This document shows, one piece after another, positions 7,859 to 14,052 of a stretch of 14,052 bases of DNA. The position numbers were made by a program, and so were the translations under genes. The stretch is taken from the NCBI GenBank assembly GCA_964551835.1, contig CAZKEM010000066.1, positions 1-14,052 of the forward strand, read 5' to 3'. How positions within the stretch are numbered: position 1 is the first letter of the stretch; each line of letters begins with the position of its first letter. A model generated the notes under the pieces. The model did not search any database. It worked only from the letters and a program-made list of their open reading frames with translations, and was not told where the DNA came from. Origin of the DNA: JAHDCC01 sp964551835 (lineage in GTDB: Bacteria; Actinomycetota; Acidimicrobiia; Acidimicrobiales; SZUA-35).

Positions 7859-8395
7859 GTGAGTACGCTGCGGTGGGGCGTTTCGCTGGCGGGCGGAGCC
7901 TCGACCATAATTTGTGGATTCTTACTGCGTTCGTCCGTCGCCGAAGCCATGCTGGTCGGGTGTTTGATGGCGGCATTAACTGCTTTAAGTATCATTGACC
8001 TCGAGCAGCGGCTACTCCCGAACCGGCTTGTCTGGCCGTTTGTTGGGTGCATCTGGCTGGCCGTGTTCTTCCTAGCTATCTGGCACGGAGCCTGGGTCCG
8101 TCTGGCTGTGGCTGTTCTTATCACCGTGCTTTATACCTTGGCTTTCTTTGGCCTTTGGACGCGCGGTCACCTCGGGGCTGGCGACGTAAAACTGTTGGCG
8201 GGGGTGCTCTTAGTGCCCGCATGGCTCAGCCTCGGTGCAGCATTAGTTTGGGTCGTGGCTTCGTGGTTGCCGGTAGCCATCGTAGGAACGGTGAAGCCCA
8301 GAGGCGTGACCGGTTCGAAGCCGTTTGCCCAGGCGCCGTTTTACGCCGCTGGTCTGCTGGTCTCGGTTGCCTATACCACCATGGGTGGTTTTTGA
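7859..8395 (+). CDS. A24 prepilin peptidase (TadV/CpaA-like)
   Basis: This is a membrane aspartyl protease of 178 residues that cleaves prepilin leaders. The two family motifs are visible: IIDLEQRLLPNRL with catalytic D47, and GHLGAGDVKLLAG with catalytic D109 in the GxGDxK motif. About five to six hydrophobic segments span the protein. It lacks the N-terminal methylase domain of PilD, as expected for the short TadV/CpaA type. The GTG start follows directly on the TAA of the preceding gene with no clear Shine-Dalgarno, so its translation is probably coupled. As the last gene of the operon it should process the Flp pilin at 3397 and possibly the three TadE-like proteins. Confidence 0.9.
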   Translation: MSTLRWGVSLAGGASTIICGFLLRSSVAEAMLVGCLMAALTALSIIDLEQRLLPNRLVWPFVGCIWLAVFFLAIWHGAWVRLAVAVLITVLYTLAFFGLWTRGHLGAGDVKLLAGVLLVPAWLSLGAALVWVVASWLPVAIVGTVKPRGVTGSKPFAQAPFYAAGLLVSVAYTTMGGF

Positions 8396-8572
8396 TACAA
8401 GGCCCTCAGACTGGGTACCATATCCTATACGTTGCGTTACATTTACCACAGAGAGCCCAGAATAAGTGGAGGGTAGTTCCCGATAGGCAACAAACTGCGT
8501 ACTTCTGCTGTAGTATGGCAGATCGATAGGCCGTTTTTACGGTTACTTAGGTGTATATGTGAGGAGCTGGCT

Positions 8573-8866
8573 ATGGCTAAACAGCGTTCAAGCTTTGCCA
8601 AGTTGCAGCGGGACAAAGCCAAGAAGGAACGGGCCGCTGAGAAGCGGGCTGCCCGACGGGCAAAAGGTAGTCCCGTTAGCGTTACTGAGGAAGTAGTCGA
8701 AGAGGATTCGTCCAGCGACCAGTTGGTGCCGGAAGGCGGGGAACTCTCCGCTTCTGAACTGATGACATTGGTCGAAACGCTTCATAAGAAGCGGACAGCT
8801 GGGCTGATCACCGAGGAAGAATTTGAAGACGCGAAGATTGAGCTTCTCGTTCGTCTTCCAAGTTAA
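8573..8866 (+). CDS. Small basic protein with C-terminal SHOCT-like domain
   Basis: This 97-residue protein has a very basic Lys/Arg/Ala N terminus (about 1-31), an acidic linker (about 38-60) and a C-terminal segment (about 66-95, LHKKRTAGLITEEEFEDAK) that matches the SHOCT pattern of L-x-x-L followed by aGxITeeEFexxKxxLL. SHOCT domains are short helical modules often found at protein C termini, with poorly defined roles in oligomerisation. GAGGAG at 8561-8566 gives a strong ribosome binding site six bases before the ATG. The gene is separated from the pilus operon by 177 bases, in which I see no clear terminator or promoter. A link to the pilus is therefore not established. Confidence 0.82.
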   Translation: MAKQRSSFAKLQRDKAKKERAAEKRAARRAKGSPVSVTEEVVEEDSSSDQLVPEGGELSASELMTLVETLHKKRTAGLITEEEFEDAKIELLVRLPS

Positions 8867-8957
8867 TTTCGTCTACATGGTTGGAAGCCTTTGAGGTTCC
8901 TGGCCACATCGCTCGACGGGAACCTTAGCGCTCTGGTCGAGATGGCAAAAATTACTA

Positions 8958-8996
8958 AGAAATCTCGAAGTCCAGGAGTTGGGCTTCGAGATTTCT
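8958..8996. terminator. Strong hairpin terminator between convergent genes
   Basis: There are perfect 13-base inverted arms (8958-8970 and 8984-8996, AGAAATCTCGAAG and its complement) around a 13-base loop whose ends can extend the stem. On the minus strand the hairpin is followed by TAGTAATTTTTG, a usable T-rich tail, so it fits an intrinsic terminator for the sigma-factor operon. On the plus strand it lies 91 bases after the SHOCT gene and may also stop that transcript, though without a T-run. Confidence 0.8.
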
Positions 8997-9024
8997 GCGT
9001 AACACCGATAGTACTCGCGAACCC

Positions 9025-9675
9025 CTACGGTGTCTGCCGGAGTGGCACATCGAAGGCCTCGGCCACCGAGGTGTCGCCGAAACCCACCATTCTAGTAATC
9101 GACGAGTTCAGTAGCGTCAACACGATGATTCCCGAAAACACAAGAAGACCTTCAGTGTTTGGGGCGTGGACGGCAAACGACGGCTGGCCATTGGCTTCCA
9201 ATCGAGATATGCGAGTCGATGAGAGTTCCCCCAGCGTTGTCCGTAGGAACTCGACGATCTCTGCAGGGCCACGAAGTGTGAGTGGCTGTGGCGGCATCGT
9301 CAACGCCGCGTCGTCAGCCAAAAGGTCGACGAGGCCTGAGACATCGTCCGATCGCCACGCCGAAACAAACTCGGCGACCGAATCGCTATGAGGGTCCCGC
9401 CAAGCTTTGCCACCCAGAACATCTAGACTCCGGTTGGTTGCTATCCGATACAACCACGTTCGAAACGAAGATCTACCGCTGAATGTTCCGAGCCCGCGCC
9501 AGGCCCGGAACAACGTCTCCTGAACGAGGTCATCGGCATCATCCAACGAAGCTGACATCCGGTAGCAGTGTCGGCGAAGCTCATCAACGTACGGCTTCAC
9601 CGCCTTTTCGAAAGCGCTCTGGCTGCCCCGCCTCGCCTGAGCGATGAGTTCAGATTCTTCTCGTTTTTCAGTCAT
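9025..9675 (-). CDS. ECF sigma factor with SnoaL-like domain but lacking region 4
   Basis: This 216-residue protein has a clear sigma-70 region 2 (about 22-86). It includes the DADDLVQETLFRAWRGL core-binding and -10 recognition segment (45-62) and the following RTWLYRIATNRSLD helix (72-85). After a linker of only about 12 residues comes a SnoaL/NTF2-like domain (about 98-206, with FVSAWRSDDVSGLVDLLADD and LTMPPQPL). Relatives with this architecture (ECF41/ECF56-like sigma factors with a C-terminal SnoaL fold) are usually around 300 residues and carry region 4 between these two parts. Here roughly 100 residues are absent and the frame stays open. It is last in an overlapping operon with VOC and epimerase genes (ATGACTGA junction, eight-base overlap), a setting like the COE-type genes near ECF41 factors. 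It is either non-functional, a truncated regulator, or dependent on a partner. Confidence 0.85.
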   Translation of the reverse strand: MTEKREESELIAQARRGSQSAFEKAVKPYVDELRRHCYRMSASLDDADDLVQETLFRAWRGLGTFSGRSSFRTWLYRIATNRSLDVLGGKAWRDPHSDSVAEFVSAWRSDDVSGLVDLLADDAALTMPPQPLTLRGPAEIVEFLRTTLGELSSTRISRLEANGQPSFAVHAPNTEGLLVFSGIIVLTLLNSSITRMVGFGDTSVAEAFDVPLRQTP

Positions 9676-10063
9676 CGAGACCTCGTTCAGGTTGATCAGC
9701 TAGATTCTGTCCGTTGACCCAAAGGGCGATGAGCGAACCACCTGGATCTGAGACAATGGTCGACGCTCCGGCTGGCCCATTCGGGTTCTTTGCAACGACC
9801 TGGGCCCCAAGCCCAACGGCATCGGCCACAGCCGAGTCGAGATCTTCGACCTGGATGTGTGGCACCCAGTTGCCTGCCACATCTTCAGTATCGACCGTAA
9901 CCGCCACCCATGGTTGGTCGTCGTTAGTGATCCAATGATGATAGCGCTCTGCTGAATCGTCGGGTGTCATCTGCCAGTCGAATAGCGACTGATAAAACTC
10001 TTTTACCGCCTCTACTTTTTCTGACGACGCCGAGATATCGAACCATACAAGTGGACTGGTCAT
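9668..10063 (-). CDS. VOC-family (glyoxalase/bleomycin-resistance fold) protein
   Basis: This 131-residue single-domain protein has the two beta-alpha-beta-beta-beta modules of the VOC superfamily. The first runs from LVWFDISASSEKVEAVKEFY QSLFDW to the VAVTV strand. The second starts at WVPHIQVEDLDSAVADAVGLG and ends in the family-typical IVSDPGGSLIALW. This pattern is common in actinobacterial glyoxalase-like proteins of COG3324 type. The substrate and any bound metal cannot be read from the sequence. The ATG shares a base with the stop of the upstream epimerase gene (TAATG), and the 3' end overlaps the sigma gene by eight bases, so the three are translated together. VOC proteins are frequent companions of SnoaL-type sigma factors. 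Confidence 0.87.
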   Translation of the reverse strand: MTSPLVWFDISASSEKVEAVKEFYQSLFDWQMTPDDSAERYHHWITNDDQPWVAVTVDTEDVAGNWVPHIQVEDLDSAVADAVGLGAQVVAKNPNGPAGASTIVSDPGGSLIALWVNGQNLADQPERGLDD

Positions 10064-11004
10064 TATTTTCTGCTTTCTGTTTTGGAGAGTTTGTACGACC
10101 GCACGACATCATCCAGGTGGTCGGCTGCGGCCGAGAATTTCGGTTCCCACCCGAGGAGCTCTTTCGCCCGATCGTTTCGTAGTCGATAGGAACCGCTGAA
10201 CATTTCGGGAAGAGGCCGGCCAGCAAGTGAGAAAGCCAACCAACGAGGTATACCGCCCGGTTTTTTGCCGAAGTGCGGAACAACGTGCTCAACGAAGCTT
10301 TTCATTTTGAGGGGCTGGTCATCGACGATATTGACGGGTCGGCCGACGGGTGGGGATTGAATCCCAGCCACAAATGCTGAGACGACGTCTTCGATATGCA
10401 CAAAGGGCATGTAGTTGTCACCATCACCGATGTACTTGAAACGACCTTTGGCCGCTTCATCGAGGACAAACGAGGCAAAGTTCCCCTCGGGCGCATAAAC
10501 AAACCCGACGCGAAGTGGAAACGCTGCGAGGCCCGCCGATACGGCCTTCGACACCAGACGTTCGCCCGCTCGGTGTATTTGGGCGAGAAGAAGAGACGCA
10601 GTGGCAGCGTCTTCATCAACCCACGATTTACCCTGGGGGCCGTTGGTAAAAAACGCTGACGTATAGAGGAATGCTTTACAAGACGGCCCCGTAGTTGCGG
10701 CTTGGATTAACCCTGACGTTTCGACCTGTGTTTTTCGCACGGCTTCGGCCAACCACGAAGAGCCACTCCTTCGGCCGAAACTGACGGCCGAGGCTCGAAT
10801 GATGACATCACAGGTTGACGCGTCGTCTAGCCATTGCTCCGGTTCGTTGCATTCGCCATGAACCGGGATGGCCCCCATTTCTTCTAACCTCGCAGCCGAC
10901 GTTTCTTGACGAGCTAGCGCGACCACGTCGGCGCCGTTTCGAATCAGAGCAGGGACCACATTCGATCCGATTGAGCCGGTGCCGCCGGTGATAAATACTC
11001 GCAC
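10063..11004 (-). CDS. Extended SDR: NAD(P)-dependent epimerase/dehydratase-like protein
   Basis: This 313-residue Rossmann-fold protein starts at the GTG at 11004, where GAAGAGG lies five bases upstream. A longer reading from 11064 adds 20 residues before the fold and has no such site. The cofactor motif ITGGTGSIGSN lies at residues 5-15. The LYTSAFF strand, the FPLRVGFVYAP segment, the YMPFVHIEDVVSAF segment and the FSGSYRLRNDRAKELLGW ending all match extended SDR epimerases. Where the catalytic YxxxK is expected the sequence reads IHRAG, so both catalytic residues appear to be replaced. The protein may be an atypical SDR or may act as a binding protein rather than a classical epimerase. 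It is first in the operon with the VOC and sigma genes, and a broken paralogue lies divergently upstream. Confidence 0.87.
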   Translation of the reverse strand: MRVFITGGTGSIGSNVVPALIRNGADVVALARQETSAARLEEMGAIPVHGECNEPEQWLDDASTCDVIIRASAVSFGRRSGSSWLAEAVRKTQVETSGLIQAATTGPSCKAFLYTSAFFTNGPQGKSWVDEDAATASLLLAQIHRAGERLVSKAVSAGLAAFPLRVGFVYAPEGNFASFVLDEAAKGRFKYIGDGDNYMPFVHIEDVVSAFVAGIQSPPVGRPVNIVDDQPLKMKSFVEHVVPHFGKKPGGIPRWLAFSLAGRPLPEMFSGSYRLRNDRAKELLGWEPKFSAAADHLDDVVRSYKLSKTESRK

Positions 11005-11057
11005 TAGAACCTCTTCCCATTTCGCTGTTGTCAGGTACTGACTCCGGTAGGGCGTAG

Positions 11058-11107
11058 AAATCATCGCGGTGGGCAGAAAGAAAAAAATATTCGTCGAGCG
11101 ATGATTT
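11058..11107. promoter_or_regulatory. Inverted repeat in the divergent promoter region (operator candidate)
   Basis: The perfect ten-base arms AAATCATCGC (11058-11067) and GCGATGATTT (11098-11107) face each other across 30 bases that include an A-rich stretch (AAAGAAAAAAATATT). The site sits between the divergent SDR gene and its broken paralogue, where promoters for both directions must lie. A regulator dimer could bind here. I could not assign convincing -35 and -10 boxes. Confidence 0.35.
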
Positions 11108-11178
11108 TGTTGGCCGGAACCGGTCAGTACTCATGGGTTGACTCCGGCCCAGAACGACCAACGAAGGAAGAACGTCCA

Positions 11179-12007
11179 GTGAAATATTTTGTAATCGGGG
11201 GAACGGGCTCGATCGGCTCAGTATTGGTAGATACGTTGTTGGAACGCGGCGATAGCGTGACCGGACTAGCAAGAAGCAAACCGGGTTGCCGCCCGTGGTC
11301 TGATGGAGGCTCAACGAAAAGGCCCAAGTGGTGCAGTGCTAATCACCGCATCGGGTGTCATGGTCGCGGGCGATCACGGAGACAACTTAATAGACGAGTC
11401 AATGGCTGACAACCCACATCCGCTAGCCCACTATTGGGGCCCTAACGAAGAAGTAGTAGCGGAAGCCCGCCTCGATGGGTTGCCAGCGACCGCACTGCGA
11501 TTCGGTCAGGTATATGACGACAACCCGAAGAGCGCCTTCGGTCGGTTTTTCCTGGATACCGCGGCGAGTGGGAAGTTTCGATATATGGGCAGTGGCGAAA
11601 CTACTTCCCCTTTGTTCACGTCGACGATGCTGTCGATGCCATTATCAAAGCCGCTGAGCGGCCAACCGAACCCATGGTGTATATCGTCGAGGATGACGTG
11701 CAGACAATGCGGGCCGCAGCTTCTGCGATGATGGAAGCATTTGGAAAAACAGCAAAGTCGATACACGTGGCGGTCGGAAAATTGGCGGCTGGCAAACCTA
11801 TGGCCGAAGGGTTTTCGGGTTCATATAGGGTGCGCAACCGAGTTGGAGCGATACCGATTCGCCGTTGGCCAGTATCCGATGTAGTATTCCCTAGCTCGGA
11901 CGAAGCTGGAATGGTCGGCCGATCATCGTTCGTTTGTGGATTCGATCGACGAGGTGGTCGCAAGCTACCAATCCAAGGTCGGACAACGGCAAGGGGCGGG
12001 GGCTTGA
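11179..12007 (+). pseudogene. Broken paralogue of the neighbouring SDR epimerase
   Basis: The gene starts at GTG 11179 with AAGGAAG (11164-11170) as ribosome binding site and reads KYFVIGGTGSIGSVLVDTLL, a complete cofactor motif. After LARSK the sequence jumps to a second frame (NRVAARGLMEAQ, from about 11279), with roughly 65-70 residues of the fold missing. That frame continues through TALRFGQVYDD to YMGSGE near 11599. There a single missing base in an A-run moves the match to another frame (NYFPFVHVDDAVDAI... to FSGSYRVRN, about 11840). The C-terminal part (EWSADHRSFVDSIDEVVASY) is back in the second frame from about 11909 and ends at TGA 12005-12007. Every segment aligns with the SDR encoded at 10063-11004. 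Homopolymer errors might explain single shifts, but not the internal deletion. Confidence 0.82.
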
Positions 12008-12031
12008 ACCAGCAGGTGATCATGGCCCAGA

Positions 12032-12495
12032 TTAGGTGCTTCTGATTTGGGAGTACCCACGCTCCTGGGGCGTTTGTCCGGCGTCTAGCTGGAGCTGATC
12101 CTGCTGGGGTAGCTCACCTGGCTGAAGCGGTCGAGTCCAAAGCTGGCTGCCAAAAAGTACGACGGCGTGTTTGGGGTGTTTACGGATCCACGCCCACGTA
12201 TTGAGGAGTGCTATCGCCGCAACGACAACCAACACCTCGACCAGAATAGCGAGGACTAGCAACATGCCGATAGTTACCCCTATGAGAATCAGCCCCGCAC
12301 CGATTAAAAAAAGACGATACCGATGACGGGAATGTCAGAACCAAAAAAGGCGAGTTCTCCTAGTTCGGCGAGTTGAAAACCCGACCCAGGCATCTTTACT
12401 TTTCGCGAGAACCTTTTAGGTCTTCTCGTGGTGGTAACTTCTCCATGCTTATGCCCGACCCCGAAGAATCCGCCGATCTTATGAAACACCCCCAC
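12032..12495 (-). pseudogene. Small membrane-protein gene split by a frameshift at a T7 run
   Basis: Two minus-strand frames join into one sensible protein of about 153 residues. The 5' part starts at GTG 12495 (or 12489) and gives a basic, Gly-rich segment ending SDIPVIGIVFF before TAA at 12304-12306. In the -1 frame the sequence continues without a break as LIGAGLILIGVTIGMLLVLA, then VEVLVVVAAIALLNTWAW, and a hydrophilic tail to TAA at 12032. Together they form two membrane helices with a basic flank. The switch falls exactly on seven T residues on the coding strand (A7 at 12306-12312). It could be a lost base, a consensus error, or -1 slippage at a run of U. An internal ATG at 12265 would yield only the second helix and tail. 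The function is unknown. Confidence 0.65.
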
Positions 12496-12565
12496 CGGTC
12501 TAGTCTAGTCGAGGACCTGGTAGTTGTAGCGGCGGTACCTTCGTGTCGACGGACGTTACCTCCTT

Positions 12566-13039
12566 TTACGACTCGGCTACCTGCTTGAGCCTCGCTAATG
12601 TACTTTTGAGCATTGTTGCCGTCTTCGCAACCCTCGCTTCGAACTGTTCAGGTGTAGCGGCTTGCATCGCCGGCGTTTTGTTTACCATCCACCAACGTTC
12701 GGTTAGCAGCGTCCCGCTCTCCGTTGGGCTCATCTCATAGCTCCACCATGTGCAGTTCTTTTCGACGCCACCGACAACGAAGGTGAAGTCCACACCCGGC
12801 TTAGCGCACGCTACCTGGCATTGACGCGTCCACTCTCGATCAGGAGTTTGATTGTGACCATCGAACCATGCGCCTTCGGTAGCCGCCTCGGCGTCGTTAT
12901 GCCACGAACCCCCGCTCGCCTCGTCGCTCCATTCGCCCATACGCGTAATGTCTGAGACCAGCGCATACACGGCATCGGGCGATGCTCCTACCTCTATTGA
13001 CGCTTCGTGACGTGCAATGGCATCTGCTGCAAAATCCAT
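12566..13039 (-). CDS. SRPBCC (START/Bet v1-like) family protein
   Basis: This 157-residue protein belongs to the hydrophobic-cavity SRPBCC fold, the polyketide cyclase/lipid-transport type. The first strand HEASIEVGASPDAVYALVSD (about 10-29) and the following ITRMGEWSDEASGG are hallmarks of the group, as is the long C-terminal helix (FEARVAKTATMLKSTLARLK). A Trp-rich strand (NCTWWSYEMSP) and ERWWMV line the central part. I chose the ATG at 13039 because GGAGG lies nine bases upstream; a start 16 codons earlier would only add a basic leader. The ligand cannot be predicted. The gene stands alone, 70 bases upstream of the split membrane-protein gene on the same strand. Confidence 0.87.
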   Translation of the reverse strand: MDFAADAIARHEASIEVGASPDAVYALVSDITRMGEWSDEASGGSWHNDAEAATEGAWFDGHNQTPDREWTRQCQVACAKPGVDFTFVVGGVEKNCTWWSYEMSPTESGTLLTERWWMVNKTPAMQAATPEQFEARVAKTATMLKSTLARLKQVAES

Positions 13040-13629
13040 ATGTATGGCCCTCCGACCTTTGTCTCTTGTTCTAGCCGAGCGCGTCAATTCACGCTCAACC
13101 TTAGACTATTGGGTTTCTCTCCGAACCTGTAAATCGCCAGGCTCGCCGAACGGCCGCCGAATCGTTGCGAACAAACTAGGTACAGCTCCGATCTTCTCCC
13201 ACCTCCCGGAACCTCGGACTGGGGAAGAGCCGCGCGTCTGGCAACGTTTCGACAGGACTCAGAGGCTCGTCGAGCGTTATATATCAGTAGTGTCGCGGCT
13301 CCTCCGGTCGAATGACCCTCAAACCATCGAACGGGCGACGGTAAAACGCCACCCCATCGAGCAAAGTGGGTACATGCCAGATCGGCCTACAAAACAGAGA
13401 GAAACGAATTGCCATGTCCGCATCTGCGATAGATTAAACTACAGTCGATATTCCACAATACTCGCTTCATTCGCACTCCCGGCCTCACGTTTCTGGAGCA
13501 CATCATTGGCGATGGTTATCCATGGGATGCAAGCGCCCATCATTATCTTGTTAGTGTTTGGCATCATCTTGGGTGTTGTATGACGAAATCTTCTTGAGTC
13601 GCCCGAAGCGTTCCTCATCCCTCGGCATG
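13040..13629. other. About 590 bases with no supported gene
   Basis: This stretch lies upstream of the SRPBCC gene and downstream of the HrpA gene, both on the minus strand. A 188-codon open frame on the plus strand (13017-13583) begins inside the SRPBCC gene. Its composition is rich in Arg, Ser and Pro with no recognisable motif, apart from a final hydrophobic run. I see no tRNA-like arm set, no strong hairpin before 13630 and no repeats. The first 60 or so bases hold the SRPBCC ribosome binding site and presumably its promoter. It may be decayed coding sequence. Confidence 0.5.
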
Positions 13630-13658
13630 GCTAGCCTCACCCGAGGGGCGAGGCTAGC
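13630..13658 (-). terminator. Hairpin at the end of the hrpA-type gene
   Basis: The nine-base perfect arms GCTAGCCTC (13630-13638) and GAGGCTAGC (13650-13658) enclose an 11-base loop. The 3' arm in plus-strand terms covers the helicase stop codon (TAG at 13654-13656, minus strand). No T-run follows on the minus strand, so it would be a U-less terminator of the kind often proposed in actinobacteria, or a transcript-end stabiliser. Confidence 0.5.
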
Positions 13659-14052
13659 TTGTTCGCTGTTCCGACGAGATGCGCTTGAGTTGCTGGCGTA
13701 TTTTCTTGGCGGTGACGGTTTGCTTACTGGTGAACGCCGAGGGGGCGCTCAACGAGGCTCGGAGCTCTTCGGTTTGCCAGACAAGAGCTTCAAGTTCGAC
13801 CGTTTTGCCCTGAACGTGTACCAGTCGGTACACCTCATTCTCGACCTCGAGACATAAGTTCATCTTGACGACATCACGTCTAGGGTTAGTCTTCAACGAG
13901 TCGATCCGGGCGTGCATGGCAGTCAGGTATCGGCTGGCGTCATCCAACCTGGGGTAGCCGAGTCCGGCCATCATCCCAGGATAGAAAAGTCGATCTCGAT
14001 GTTGGGCGATGTCGGTCTTAGAAGGTGATGGGGCATGGTCGTCCATTTTCTG
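13654..14052 (-). CDS. hrpA: C-terminal part of an HrpA-type DEAH-box RNA helicase (partial)
   Basis: An open frame enters from the right window edge and ends at TAG 13654-13656. The ATG at 14046 is probably internal, as the frame stays open to the last base. The visible 132 residues match the far C terminus of HrpA (the DUF3418 region). RDRLFYPGMMAGLGYPRL corresponds to the RLvyPGFv...L segment. SRYLTAMHARIDSLKTNPRR corresponds to the PRYLxAxxxRLekLxxnPxRD segment. The WQTEELRASLSAP stretch followed by VTAKKIRQQL corresponds to the WmxEELRvSlFAQ...vSeKRIxKxL end. HrpA proteins exceed 1,200 residues and have ATP-dependent RNA helicase domains outside this window. The C-terminal match is by recalled family pattern and is fairly distinctive. 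Confidence 0.77.
   Translation of the reverse strand, partial: QKMDDHAPSPSKTDIAQHRDRLFYPGMMAGLGYPRLDDASRYLTAMHARIDSLKTNPRRDVVKMNLCLEVENEVYRLVHVQGKTVELEALVWQTEELRASLSAPSAFTSKQTVTAKKIRQQLKRISSEQRTS

Noticed and set aside
7525..8124. A 199-codon minus-strand frame.
   Set aside because: It is antisense to the LysM/BTAD and peptidase genes, both of which have clear motifs. Its composition is that of a shadow frame.
8047..8529. A 160-codon plus-strand frame overlapping the peptidase gene.
   Set aside because: It is out of frame with the catalytic motifs of the A24 peptidase and has no signature of its own.
8396..8572. A possible terminator or promoter between the peptidase and SHOCT genes.
   Set aside because: CTGGG and CCCAG form only a five-base stem with a loop of about 40 bases. 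TATATG at 8554-8559 is too close to the ribosome binding site to act as a -10 box.
8891..9391. A 166-codon plus-strand frame.
   Set aside because: It runs through the terminator hairpin and is antisense to the sigma factor's SnoaL-like part.
13512..13583. A 23-codon frame reading MVIHGMQAPIIILLVFGIIL, which recalls the N terminus of TatA.
   Set aside because: The FGxxKLPE continuation of TatA is absent in all frames downstream, there is no convincing ribosome binding site, and one hydrophobic run is weak evidence.
13017..13583. A 188-codon plus-strand frame.
   Set aside because: It starts inside the SRPBCC gene on the other strand, has low-complexity basic composition and has no motif.

Overview
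The window looks like the chromosome of a monoderm actinobacterium of moderate GC content, with many GTG starts. I would place it tentatively near Acidimicrobiia-like lineages. This is inferred from the gene content: a Tad pilus locus of actinobacterial layout with no secretin gene in view, several small TadE-like proteins and a LysM/BTAD fusion protein. No rRNA marker is present to confirm the placement. I see no tRNA, rRNA, CRISPR array, insertion sequence or integrase.

Positions 1-8395 (+) form a tightly packed Tad/Flp (type IVc) pilus operon. In order it holds the 3' end of an upstream gene, the secretion ATPase CpaF/TadA, the inner-membrane platform proteins TadB and TadC, a small Flp-type pilin, three consecutive TadE-like pseudopilins, a 956-residue membrane protein joining LysM domains to a cytoplasmic SARP/BTAD regulator-like end, and an A24 prepilin peptidase. 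Most junctions are ATGA or TGATG overlaps, which imply translational coupling. The only substantial gap (3272-3396) precedes the pilin and may hold an internal promoter. The peptidase should process the pilin and perhaps the TadE-like proteins, CpaF should power assembly on TadB/TadC, and the LysM/BTAD protein may link cell-wall contact to the cytoplasm.

Positions 8396-9024 carry a small basic SHOCT-domain gene (+) and a strong 13-bp hairpin terminator shared with the convergent operon. Positions 9025-11004 (-) are a three-gene overlapping operon: extended SDR epimerase, VOC-fold protein, then an ECF-type sigma factor. The sigma factor has region 2 and a SnoaL-like C-terminal domain, but region 4 is missing.

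Positions 11005-12495 look eroded. A divergent paralogue of the epimerase (11179-12007, +) is broken by an internal deletion and frameshifts, and a small membrane-protein gene (12032-12495, -) is split at a T7 run. Real decay, programmed slippage and homopolymer consensus errors are all possible. An SRPBCC protein (12566-13039, -) follows, then about 590 bases with no gene I can support, and finally the C-terminal end of an HrpA-type helicase (13654 to the right edge, -).

The items most worth a second look are the sigma factor without region 4, the transmembrane LysM-BTAD protein inside the pilus operon, the pilin-like set with unusual processing sites, and the slippery T7 junction.
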